The notes: generated by a model not told the origin, from the letters alone. Positions 1-6,006 are shown, numbered from the stretch's first letter. The stretch is DNA of 6,365 nucleotides from Pseudomonadota bacterium (GCA_016522385.1 JAEKFU010000120.1:1-6365); one strand, 5' to 3'. Program-made: numbers and translations.

Positions 1-72
1 GTTGTGATCCGTGAAATTGCCCCCACAACTGCACGCATGCATCGCGCAATGAACTGTGACTAATCGAGGGTG

Positions 73-1236
73 TCAATCACACTCGCCGGTCTTTCGAAGT
101 GCCATCAAAGTCAGCATTGGTCCGAACAGCTCGAAGACCACAGTTGTACCGATCGTCAGCGCAACCACCGTATCCCTAAGTTCCGGAAAGTGATTGCCCG
201 CCACAAGCGCCATACCCAAGGCAACACCGGCTTGTGGCGCCAATGCCAACCCAATCCACCGGCGTTGCAGATGGGGCATTTCCGCCCAGGTTCCACCCAC
301 CCAACCGCCAATGACACGCGACAACATGCGCAGGACAAGATAGGTCACGCCTATCCAACCGATGTCTGCAACATGGGTAACCTGAAAAGTGGCACCCGCG
401 AGCACAAAGAACAGCACCATGAAGGGCCATTCGATATGTTCGATTTCATGAAACGGTCGGCTGTGGTGTCGGGCGAAGTTGACCACGATTGCACCCGCCA
501 CAATGCCGGCCAGCAGAAATGAAACGTTCAACCATACGGCAAGCCCGGCGCATATGAAGACGAGACCAAGCGCTTCAGCCTGGGACGGTCTGCCAGCCTG
601 TAAGCGGCCGGTGAGATAGGCCGCCGGAAAGCCAACCGCAAGACCGACGGCGATCGATCCGATCAATTCCCACAATCCCTGTTCGGCCACTTGCCAACTG
701 CCGTCACCGACTAAGGCCTTGGCGGCGACCAGAAGAAGACTGAACACGATCAGGCCCCAGGCATCATCCACCGCAACGATCCCCAGCAGCGTGTCGGTAA
801 AGGGGCCCTTTGCACCGGTCTGTTCAACGACATCGCGGATTGCGGCCGGCGCTGTGGCGGTTGCAATACCGGCAAGCACCAAAGACAGATCTACCGGTGT
901 TCCAATTGCCACCAGGCCAACCGTCATGACTGATGCAGTTAAAGCCACAACGAATAGAGAAATCAGCACAATCGCCTTGCCGTGACTGCGCAGCGCACGC
1001 AGCGACATCGTACCGCCGAGCAGAAACGCCACCATTGAGAGCGCAATCGTTGCGAGAAACTCATACCAGGATGTCAATGTCGGGGGCAGCAGATCCAATC
1101 CTGAAGGGCCGGCCACGACCCCCAACAGGATCAACAGCGTTACACGTGGAAGCTGTGTCCGTTTGCCGATTGCATCAATCAGCAAACCTGCCAACAGAAG
1201 CCCCCCGAGCGCAAGAAGGAGAAAATGACTTTGCAT
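73..1236 (-). CDS. Cation:proton antiporter, CPA family (Na+/H+ or K+/H+ exchanger domain)
   Basis: Predicted inner-membrane exchanger of 387 residues that would swap a monovalent cation for protons and so affect cytoplasmic pH and ion balance. About eleven to twelve hydrophobic segments cover nearly the whole chain. Family marks are the TAPAAIRDVVE stretch at about 128-138 (unwound helix region), the paired acidic AVDDAWG motif with Asp157-Asp158, FFVLAGATF at about 276-284, and LAPQAGVALGMAL at about 332-344. The aspartate pair is the ion-binding feature of CPA2-type antiporters such as NapA. It has only the membrane domain: there is no TrkA/RCK regulatory tail as in KefB/KefC. The ATG at 1236 is the first start in frame. 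An AGGAGG lies at 1251-1256, but 14 nt away, which is longer than ideal. It is divergent from the DUF3775 gene. The 72 bp after its stop show no convincing terminator. The transported ion cannot be read from the sequence. Confidence 0.9.
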   Translation of the reverse strand: MQSHFLLLALGGLLLAGLLIDAIGKRTQLPRVTLLILLGVVAGPSGLDLLPPTLTSWYEFLATIALSMVAFLLGGTMSLRALRSHGKAIVLISLFVVALTASVMTVGLVAIGTPVDLSLVLAGIATATAPAAIRDVVEQTGAKGPFTDTLLGIVAVDDAWGLIVFSLLLVAAKALVGDGSWQVAEQGLWELIGSIAVGLAVGFPAAYLTGRLQAGRPSQAEALGLVFICAGLAVWLNVSFLLAGIVAGAIVVNFARHHSRPFHEIEHIEWPFMVLFFVLAGATFQVTHVADIGWIGVTYLVLRMLSRVIGGWVGGTWAEMPHLQRRWIGLALAPQAGVALGMALVAGNHFPELRDTVVALTIGTTVVFELFGPMLTLMALRKTGECD

Positions 1237-1295
1237 GCCGGCAACTGAAGCCTCCTGCTGATGCAGAAACGATACAGCCGGAACTCCGATCTTCT

Positions 1296-1309
1296 TTGCG
1301 CTGGATCAA
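1296..1309. promoter_or_regulatory. Degenerate Fnr/FixK-like box in the divergent antiporter/DUF3775 promoter region
   Basis: TTGCGCTGGATCAA matches TTGA-N6-TCAA at seven of eight fixed positions and has a perfect right half-site (ATCAA). The dyad extends outward to CTTTG and CAAAG. Its centre lies about 78 bp upstream of the DUF3775 start. If it acted at -41.5, transcription would start near 1344, before a GGA-rich ribosome site at 1364-1370. The antiporter start lies about 66 bp away on the other side. One mismatch keeps this tentative. Confidence 0.35.
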
Positions 1310-1380
1310 AGCCGCGAATCTCAGCTAGTGCCAAGATGAGTTTACTGGAACTACAGCGATAAAGGACGGAAAATTCACTC

Positions 1381-1773
1381 ATGCTTGAAATTACGCCTGA
1401 AAAAGTTGCCCATATCATCGTCCGGGCTAGAGAAATGGACGCCAAGGTCACGCCCTGGGACCAGCCAGGTGATGAAGTCGATTCAGATTCGATCCTTGAA
1501 GATCGCAAGGGCGATGCCACCGAAGCAGAGCTCAGGGCCTTCATTGCCGATCTCAATGTTGACGAGCAGGTCAGCCTTGTGGCCCTCACCTGGATCGGCC
1601 GTGGCACTTATGAACCCGAAGAGTTGGAAGAAGCCAAGGCGGTGGCCATGTCGGAAAGAGTCAATCCTTCTCAGGACTACCTATTGGGCGTGCCTCTGCT
1701 GGCCGACTATCTGGAGGAAGGACTCGATCGCCTGGGCATCAGTGTCGAAGATGCCGAGGAAGGAATCTTGTGA
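1381..1773 (+). CDS. DUF3775 domain-containing protein
   Basis: Small acidic soluble protein of 130 residues. It fits the DUF3775 family over nearly its whole length: an N-terminal PEKVAHIIVRARE helix, a central LNVDEQVSLVALTWIGRG segment (about 58-75) with the conserved WIGRG, and a C-terminal YLLGVPLLADYLEEGLDRLG helix (about 100-119). The family has no assigned biochemical role that I know of and is found mainly in alphaproteobacteria. No signal peptide, membrane segment or catalytic motif is visible. The ATG at 1381 is preceded by AAAGGACGGA at 1361-1370, a usable ribosome site. It stands alone on its strand, divergent from the antiporter and convergent with the 160-residue gene. A degenerate Fnr-like box upstream hints at oxygen control. 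The family call is made from remembered conserved motifs, not from a search. Confidence 0.85.
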   Translation: MLEITPEKVAHIIVRAREMDAKVTPWDQPGDEVDSDSILEDRKGDATEAELRAFIADLNVDEQVSLVALTWIGRGTYEPEELEEAKAVAMSERVNPSQDYLLGVPLLADYLEEGLDRLGISVEDAEEGIL

Positions 1774-1798
1774 GACTGCCGCAATATTGTGGACAGTC
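1774..1798. other. Imperfect hairpin right after the DUF3775 stop codon
   Basis: GACTG at 1774-1778 pairs with CAGTC at 1794-1798, and CC (1779-1780) with GG (1791-1792) across a one-base bulge; the apex is AT-rich. It begins at the base after the stop codon, in a convergent spacer where terminators are expected. No T-run follows on either strand, so it is not called an intrinsic terminator. It could be a 3' end-protecting stem or chance. Confidence 0.25.
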
Positions 1799-1966
1799 AA
1801 TCCGCCAAGATTAGCACCGCTGACAGCTTGATCGGCGTGAATGACACTGTCACGGGATAGTGGTTTATCCGATCTCCGAAAGAGGCCTGCTCTTGGAGCT
1901 CACATCATTGGGCAAGAGGAGTACTATTTGAGAGACTCGGGCGTTACATGCCGGGACCTCGTCTCG

Positions 1967-2449
1967 TTATGCGGGGTTGTTTCCGTTCCCCATATCATGC
2001 AGTTGAACGGAGCCCACCGAGTGTTGCAGAAGAATTTTTGACACCTGCACCTCTAACTCCGCACTCGCCACTGGAAAAATCAGAATGCATGCACCAGCGG
2101 CCAGATGCTCATTCAGATCCTTCGAAAGTTTCGATGATATCCAGCTTTCAAAGTCCAACAATCGATGGGTTGCAGATTGCTCCAATTCGAGCGGCAATGC
2201 GCCAGCACCATGTAATGCCGCACGTTTTGCCCGATCACGGATGAACAGCTTGGGTGATCGTCGTTCATCATCACTCGGTTTCGCCGCAAATTCCGCTTCC
2301 AACTGAGCGGAAAGCTTCCCAGCATCGGCAAGCAGAACGATCCCATTTGTGTCCGCACCGCATCCTTTGAATGCCTTTACGACACGGCGCAACTCTACCA
2401 CGTCACTAAAGACACCTATCGCCACTCTGGATTTGTCGTCCTGTTGCAC
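1967..2449 (-). CDS. Hypothetical protein downstream of fixK, stress-protein-like beta-alpha-beta fold
   Basis: A 160-residue soluble protein that I cannot assign to a named family. The N-terminus (RVAIGVFSDVVELRRVVKAF, residues 8-27) reads as a beta strand followed by a helix and resembles the start of general-stress 17M/YflT-like domains. The C-terminus (about 115-152, ending VGSVQLHDM) reads as strand, helix, strand, the pattern of short alphaproteobacterial proteins with a final V-x-V/L-H-D/E stretch. The middle (about 50-100) is charged and probably helical. The glycine-rich membrane-like insert of many relatives is absent. It starts with GTG at 2449 and has only a weak GGGG ribosome site. 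It lies 38 bp after the fixK stop on the same strand, so it is probably co-transcribed, but two FixK-type boxes 118-152 bp upstream, inside fixK, could give it its own oxygen-regulated promoter. Coding is well supported; the function is unknown. Confidence 0.7.
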   Translation of the reverse strand: MQQDDKSRVAIGVFSDVVELRRVVKAFKGCGADTNGIVLLADAGKLSAQLEAEFAAKPSDDERRSPKLFIRDRAKRAALHGAGALPLELEQSATHRLLDFESWISSKLSKDLNEHLAAGACILIFPVASAELEVQVSKILLQHSVGSVQLHDMGNGNNPA

Positions 2450-2487
2450 GGATTCGCCCCACGTACGCGGTGTCGACGCAAGCTGCC

Positions 2488-3171
2488 TTAGAATGCGGCA
2501 TCGTCTCCTTCTGCCAGCTCTTCGAGCTTATCCATATCGCAGATAATCACCCGCGTGGTTTGAGGCAGGTCAATTACGCCCAAAACCTTGAGCTTGGTCA
2601 AATTACGGCTCACGGTTTCGATCGTCATGCCGAGATAGTCGGCAATATCCGTGCGCGTCATCGGAAGATTGAAGCGGGCCGTCTTTGCACCCTCGCCTTT
2701 ACTCCTGCAAGCCAGCATCAACAGAAAGGATGCCAACTTTTCCATCGCCGACTTGCGGCCGAGCAACAGCTGGTGCTCTTGCATATCCGCGAGTTCGGCT
2801 GTTGCAATTTCAAGCAGCCGATGCCCGACATGCGCCTGGCCTTGCGCGTCGCGCAACAGTGCGGCTTTCGGGATCGAGCGCACCCTGGCATCGCAGACCG
2901 CCTCACAGCTGAAGCGATGTGACTCAGTGTGCCCCAGACCGATCAGATCCCCCGGATAGGCGAAGGAGATGATTTGCCGCCGACCGTCCAGGAGGATCCG
3001 GTAGTTGCACATGACGCCGTCCACGACTTCATAAAGGAAACCTGCCTCGTCTCCTTCGCAGAACAAGGCTTCATGGGCATGCAGTCGCTGCTCGTGCGCG
3101 CTTCGACCAGCAGTGTTGTGCCATGGAACCAGCGTGGCAGACGTCTCAATGGGTGTCGGCGACATGTACAT
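2488..3171 (-). CDS. fixK: Crp/Fnr-family transcriptional activator, FixK-like
   Basis: Transcription factor of 227 residues, the usual FixK/Fnr length. The cyclic-nucleotide-type sensor barrel covers about 25-125 (LFCEGDEAGFLYEVVDG, YPGDLIGLG), the dimerisation helix about 128-152 (LLLGRKSAMEKLASFLL, very typical of FixK), and the winged helix-turn-helix about 168-212. The recognition helix TIETVSRNLTKL has Glu185, Ser188 and Arg189, the E--SR set with which Fnr/FixK proteins read TTGA-N6-TCAA. The N-terminal cysteine cluster that holds the Fe-S centre in Fnr/FnrN is missing: the first cysteine is Cys38. It therefore probably does not sense oxygen itself and depends on upstream control, as FixK does. 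The ATG at 3171 has AAGGA 8 nt before it; a second ATG two codons later is possible. It is divergent from the OmpR-type regulator and followed by the 160-residue gene. Candidate FxkR-type repeats lie about 90-110 bp upstream. Confidence 0.88.
   Translation of the reverse strand: MYMSPTPIETSATLVPWHNTAGRSAHEQRLHAHEALFCEGDEAGFLYEVVDGVMCNYRILLDGRRQIISFAYPGDLIGLGHTESHRFSCEAVCDARVRSIPKAALLRDAQGQAHVGHRLLEIATAELADMQEHQLLLGRKSAMEKLASFLLMLACRSKGEGAKTARFNLPMTRTDIADYLGMTIETVSRNLTKLKVLGVIDLPQTTRVIICDMDKLEELAEGDDAAF
2560..2573 (-). promoter_or_regulatory. Perfect FixK/Fnr box inside fixK, proximal to the downstream gene
   Basis: On the minus strand TTGACCTGCCTCAA is a full TTGA-N6-TCAA match. It lies in the 3' part of fixK, its centre about 117 bp upstream of the GTG start at 2449. 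If used at -41.5 it would place a transcription start near 2525, and the GATATGGA stretch around 2531-2538 could serve as a poor -10. It may drive the downstream gene, give feedback on fixK, or be a by-product of the codons for IDLPQT. Confidence 0.35.
2588..2601 (-). promoter_or_regulatory. Second perfect FixK/Fnr box inside fixK
   Basis: On the minus strand TTGACCAAGCTCAA is a full TTGA-N6-TCAA match. It shares 11 of 14 bases with the box at 2560-2573 and lies 28 bp from it. It overlaps the codons for LTKLK just after the recognition helix. Two perfect sites within 42 bp are more than expected by chance in a window this size, but both lie in coding DNA. Confidence 0.3.
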
Positions 3172-3256
3172 GACTCTTATCCTTATCTATGGGCAGTAGG
3201 CGCCATCCAACTGGTGACGATCAAAACCCATTGACGTATTGGCTCTTTCTCTGTTT

Positions 3257-3282
3257 GGTAATTGTATGTAACCGAATGTATC
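3257..3282 (-). promoter_or_regulatory. Candidate FxkR-type K-box (10-bp-spaced direct repeats) upstream of fixK
   Basis: Read on the minus strand, the hexamers GATACA (3282-3277), GTTACA (3272-3267) and ATTACC (3262-3257) follow one another with 4-bp spacers, a strict 10-bp repeat. This tandem arrangement on one face of the helix is the kind of site OmpR-family regulators bind. As I recall it, the Rhizobium etli FxkR K-box is GTTACA-N4-GTTACA; the first two units here match it at 11 of 12 positions. The site lies about 86-111 bp upstream of the fixK start and at a similar distance from the divergent regulator gene, so it could control both. No clear -35/-10 pair was found for either gene. 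Confidence 0.5.
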
Positions 3283-3337
3283 CACGTTTTGCGTGCAACA
3301 ACGGCGCTCCCGTGGGACAACGTGGAAGATAGCGCCG
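3281..3337. repeat. Two interleaved inverted repeats upstream of the response regulator
   Basis: TCCACGTT (3281-3288) is the exact inverse complement of AACGTGGA (3319-3326), and CGGCGCT (3302-3308) that of AGCGCCG (3331-3337). The arms alternate as A-B-A'-B', so both stems together would form a pseudoknot, and singly they are alternatives. A short CACG/CGTG stem (3283-3286 with 3292-3295) also competes. If the regulator's mRNA begins upstream of 3281, the structure lies in its leader, 38 bases before the start codon. As DNA, the arms could be operator half-sites. Confidence 0.3.
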
Positions 3338-3375
3338 CATTATGGTTCATTTGCTGGAAATATAAGGCCCCACGC

Positions 3376-4113
3376 ATGGTGAAATCGGCTGCCAGGCACA
3401 TCGTGGTCGTCGACGACGACCCGAAAGTCCGCCTTCTGCTAAGGCGCTGCTTTGAGCAGGACGGCTATCGCGTGAGTGAAGCGGATTCCGAAGCCGAAAC
3501 AATGGGCCATCTGTCGCAAAACGACGTTGATCTGATCACGCTCGATTTGGCGTTGGGCGCCGATGACGGCCTGTCGGTAGCGCGCGCGATCCGCGCGCAA
3601 TCCAGTGTGCCGATCGTAATGGTCACCGGCAAAGGCGACATGATCGACAAGGTGGTGGGTCTGGAACTGGGCGCAGACGACTACATCTCAAAGCCATTTC
3701 ATGTCCGCGAGGTGCTGGCGCGCGTCCGGTCCGTGCTGCGCAGAACCGATGGCACGCTCAGCATCGCTGGCGATGGCGCGAAAATTCACCAATCGGATCG
3801 CTACTCATTTGGCAACTGGGTTATCGACTTCTCAACCATGGAATTGGCAACCCGCGATGGGCAGCCCCATGATCTGACCACTGCAGATTTCAAGTTATTG
3901 GAGATTTTTGTCAAGAATGCCAAACGGGTTCTGACACGCGACCAGCTGATGGACCATCTCAAGGGCCATGACTGGACCCCCTTTGACCGCAGTATTGACA
4001 ACCAGATTGCCCGGCTAAGGCGCAAGATCGAGGCCGACCCCAAGAAACCGACTTTGATCAAGACGGTCCGCGGGGCTGGTTACAGTTTCACAGCGAATGT
4101 GGAAGCGATATAA
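3376..4113 (+). CDS. OmpR/PhoB-family response regulator, probable FxkR-like partner of the hybrid FixL
   Basis: DNA-binding response regulator of 245 residues, the normal OmpR length. The receiver domain (about 7-120) has the acidic pocket Asp13-Asp15, phospho-acceptor Asp57 in LITLDLAL, Thr84 in VMVTGKGD and Lys106 in ISKPF. The C-terminal winged helix (about 145-240) carries the family pattern LTTADFKLLEIF, VLTRDQLMDHLKG, SIDNQIARLRRKIE and VRGAGYSF. The ATG at 3376 was chosen because ATAAGG lies 8 nt before it and the receiver starts at once; the frame stays open back to 3262, but those 38 codons cover the intergenic repeats and match nothing. It is divergent from fixK and convergent with the hybrid kinase. 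Next to a FixL-type sensor and fixK, an OmpR-class regulator recalls FxkR of Rhizobium etli, which links hFixL to fixK. That role is inferred from context; the family call is secure. Confidence 0.92.
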   Translation: MVKSAARHIVVVDDDPKVRLLLRRCFEQDGYRVSEADSEAETMGHLSQNDVDLITLDLALGADDGLSVARAIRAQSSVPIVMVTGKGDMIDKVVGLELGADDYISKPFHVREVLARVRSVLRRTDGTLSIAGDGAKIHQSDRYSFGNWVIDFSTMELATRDGQPHDLTTADFKLLEIFVKNAKRVLTRDQLMDHLKGHDWTPFDRSIDNQIARLRRKIEADPKKPTLIKTVRGAGYSFTANVEAI

Positions 4114-4116
4114 GGC

Positions 4117-5670
4117 TCAATCACGGTCGAGAACTTCCCGAATGATCCTTGCCAGTTCCGTCTGCCGATAAGGCTTGCGTAAAATTCTCAAGTGCCGCGA
4201 AGCAAGGCGATCACCGTGAACCTGATCTTCGGCGTAACCTGATGTCAGCAATAATTTCATGCCCGATCTCGACTGTTGAAGCTTCTCGCTAAGCTCGTAG
4301 CCCGACATGCCACCAGGCATGACGATGTCTGTGAAGACAAGGTCAACCGTGTTGCCATCTTGAATGATATCGAGGGCTTGCGTCCCACTCGACGCCTCGA
4401 TCACGCGGTAACCCAGTTCGATCAGTCTGTTCAACGTCAACCGACGTACGCGGTCATCGTCTTCGACGACCAGCACGACTTCTCCAGCACCCCGTCTAAT
4501 CGCCGTTTCCGGTCCCTCACCCTTGGTCAACTCCGCTTCACCCGCAAGTCTTGGCAAATAGAGATTCATGGTCGTGCCTTTGCCCAACTCACTGTAGATC
4601 GTGGCATGACCGCCTGATTGCTTGGCAAAGCCGAACACCATGGACAGGCCCAGTCCCGTGCCCCTGCCCGCTTCCTTTGTTGTAAAGAACGGCTCAAATG
4701 CCCGCTGTTGGATGTCTTTCGACATGCCTGACCCTGTGTCCGATACTGAGAGCTGGACGTAAGGACCGGGCTCGACGCCGATCTCGGTAGCTGCATAATT
4801 TTCGTCGAGCACCGAATTGCGGGTCTCAATAACCAACTTTCCGCCGCGTTCCATCGCATCTCGTGCATTGACCGCCAAATTGACTATAGCACTTTCGATC
4901 TGCGACGGGTCGGCACGCACCGGCCACAAATCTACGCTCAAAGAACTGCTCAGATCGATCTGCTCACCGAGCGTACGATGCAACAAGTCGGTAAGGCCAA
5001 GCACCAGTGTATTGAGATCAACGGTCTGAGGCTCAAGATAACTGCGCCGCGCAAAAGCGAGCAGTCTATCGGTTAGGCGCGCGCCCAATTCGGCGGCCTC
5101 TTGAGCTTCCTGCAACAAAACCCGCTGATCATCATCCTTGAGGGTCATTTCAAGCAGTTCAAGATTGCCGACAATCACCGTCAGAAGATTGTTGAAGTCA
5201 TGCGCAACGCCGCCGGTGAGCTGGCCTATCGCCTCCATCCTGTGCGAATGCTGCAGAGCGCGCTCGGCATCTTTTTGCTCGCTCAGGTCATGGATGATCC
5301 CGGTAAAATGCTTTTGCCCGTCAACCTCAAACTCGCTGACCGACAAATGCATCGGAAACGTCGAACCATCTTTGCGCATGCCGGTCACTTCGCGACCAAT
5401 GCCGATGATCTTGCGCTCGCCGGTCGCTTGATAGCGCTGCACGTAATCATCATGCTTCGAACTGTGAGGTTCGGGCATGAGGAACTTAACGTTGCGGCCA
5501 AGGAACTCGTCACGATCGTACTGGAACAGCTTTTCTGCGGCCGGATTGACACTTTCTATCAGCGCGTTGCTATTGATCGTAATGATCGCATCGACGGCCG
5601 AAACCAAGATGGATTCAAGTCTTGATTTCTCTGCCTTGAGCGATTGACTGGTTTTCGCTTTCCTTGCCAT
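4117..5670 (-). CDS. fixL: Hybrid sensor histidine kinase with FixL-type haem PAS domain (hFixL-like oxygen sensor)
   Basis: Soluble hybrid kinase of 517 residues. The order is a short coiled lead (1-17); one PAS domain (about 18-130); a HisKA domain with phospho-acceptor His157 in GGVAHDFNNLL; an ATPase domain with Asn268, DTGSGM (311-316), FEPFFTTK (325-332) and GRGTGLGL (335-342); and a receiver (about 397-515) with acidic residues 403-406, Asp448, Thr476 and Lys499. The PAS has the FixL haem signature: His73 in KHDDYVQRY, Arg93 exactly 20 residues later in IIGIGR, then VTGMRKDGSTFPMHLS. In Bradyrhizobium FixL the matching His200 ligates haem iron and Arg220 contacts bound O2. There is no membrane segment and no Hpt domain. 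The likely action is O2-inhibited autophosphorylation with transfer to the neighbouring OmpR-type regulator. The start at 5670 is where the recognisable protein begins, though its ribosome site is weak; the frame stays open to an ATG at 5826 (569 residues). Confidence 0.9.
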   Translation of the reverse strand: MARKAKTSQSLKAEKSRLESILVSAVDAIITINSNALIESVNPAAEKLFQYDRDEFLGRNVKFLMPEPHSSKHDDYVQRYQATGERKIIGIGREVTGMRKDGSTFPMHLSVSEFEVDGQKHFTGIIHDLSEQKDAERALQHSHRMEAIGQLTGGVAHDFNNLLTVIVGNLELLEMTLKDDDQRVLLQEAQEAAELGARLTDRLLAFARRSYLEPQTVDLNTLVLGLTDLLHRTLGEQIDLSSSLSVDLWPVRADPSQIESAIVNLAVNARDAMERGGKLVIETRNSVLDENYAATEIGVEPGPYVQLSVSDTGSGMSKDIQQRAFEPFFTTKEAGRGTGLGLSMVFGFAKQSGGHATIYSELGKGTTMNLYLPRLAGEAELTKGEGPETAIRRGAGEVVLVVEDDDRVRRLTLNRLIELGYRVIEASSGTQALDIIQDGNTVDLVFTDIVMPGGMSGYELSEKLQQSRSGMKLLLTSGYAEDQVHGDRLASRHLRILRKPYRQTELARIIREVLDRD

Positions 5671-6006
5671 TGTGCCAAAGTGCCCTTCGCTGGCGCTGAC
5701 ACGCCGACAAACGATGCCAATAGTGATGCCTCTAACATAAAGCACTCTACACGTCGAACACCCGATATGTTGAATGGAATGATCAATAGAAGGGCGTATC
5801 GGACCATCAAGGTCGACAGTCATCAACGGTCAGTCCCTTTGACTACGTCAGAGCAGATGACTTCATGGTGAAGGCTGATATTCGGGTCGGGATATCGGCA
5901 ACGCGGACGACAGTGGAGCTGATCAACAATCGGTGTGACAGTCGCTAGGAGTGTTTTCGTTGTGGGACGTCAATAGCTCGGCCGGATAGACGATTTTCGA
6001 TCCCAA

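Noticed and set aside
1..29. GTTGTG/CACAAC inverted repeat after the antiporter as a terminator
   Set aside because: Six-bp stem with a 17-base loop and no T-tract in the direction of transcription; likely chance.
1828..1841. TTGATCGGCGTGAA, a one-mismatch FixK/Fnr box
   Set aside because: It lies between convergent genes with no gene start downstream on either strand, so it has no promoter to serve.
1842..1852. TGACACTGTCA, an 11-bp palindrome in the convergent spacer
   Set aside because: Short, not near any start codon, and with no T-run; no role can be supported.
1932..1965. GAGAC/GTCTC stem as a terminator for the 160-residue gene
   Set aside because: Only 5 bp, a large uneven internal loop and no T-run on the relevant strand.
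3231..3236. TTGACG as a -35 element for the response regulator
   Set aside because: No acceptable -10 hexamer lies 16-19 bp downstream; the nearest TATGTA is 28 bp away.
4350..4363. TTGAATGATATCGA, a one-mismatch FixK-like site inside the kinase gene
   Set aside because: One mismatch, deep in coding sequence, and far from any start; expected by chance.
5770..5786. TTGA and TCAA half-sites upstream of the kinase
   Set aside because: The half-sites are separated by 9 bases, not 6, so this is not a FixK/Fnr box.
5865..5948. 27-codon ORF (MVKADIRVGISATRTTVELI...)
   Set aside because: No ribosome binding site, no recognisable pattern, and short open frames of this length are common at this GC content.
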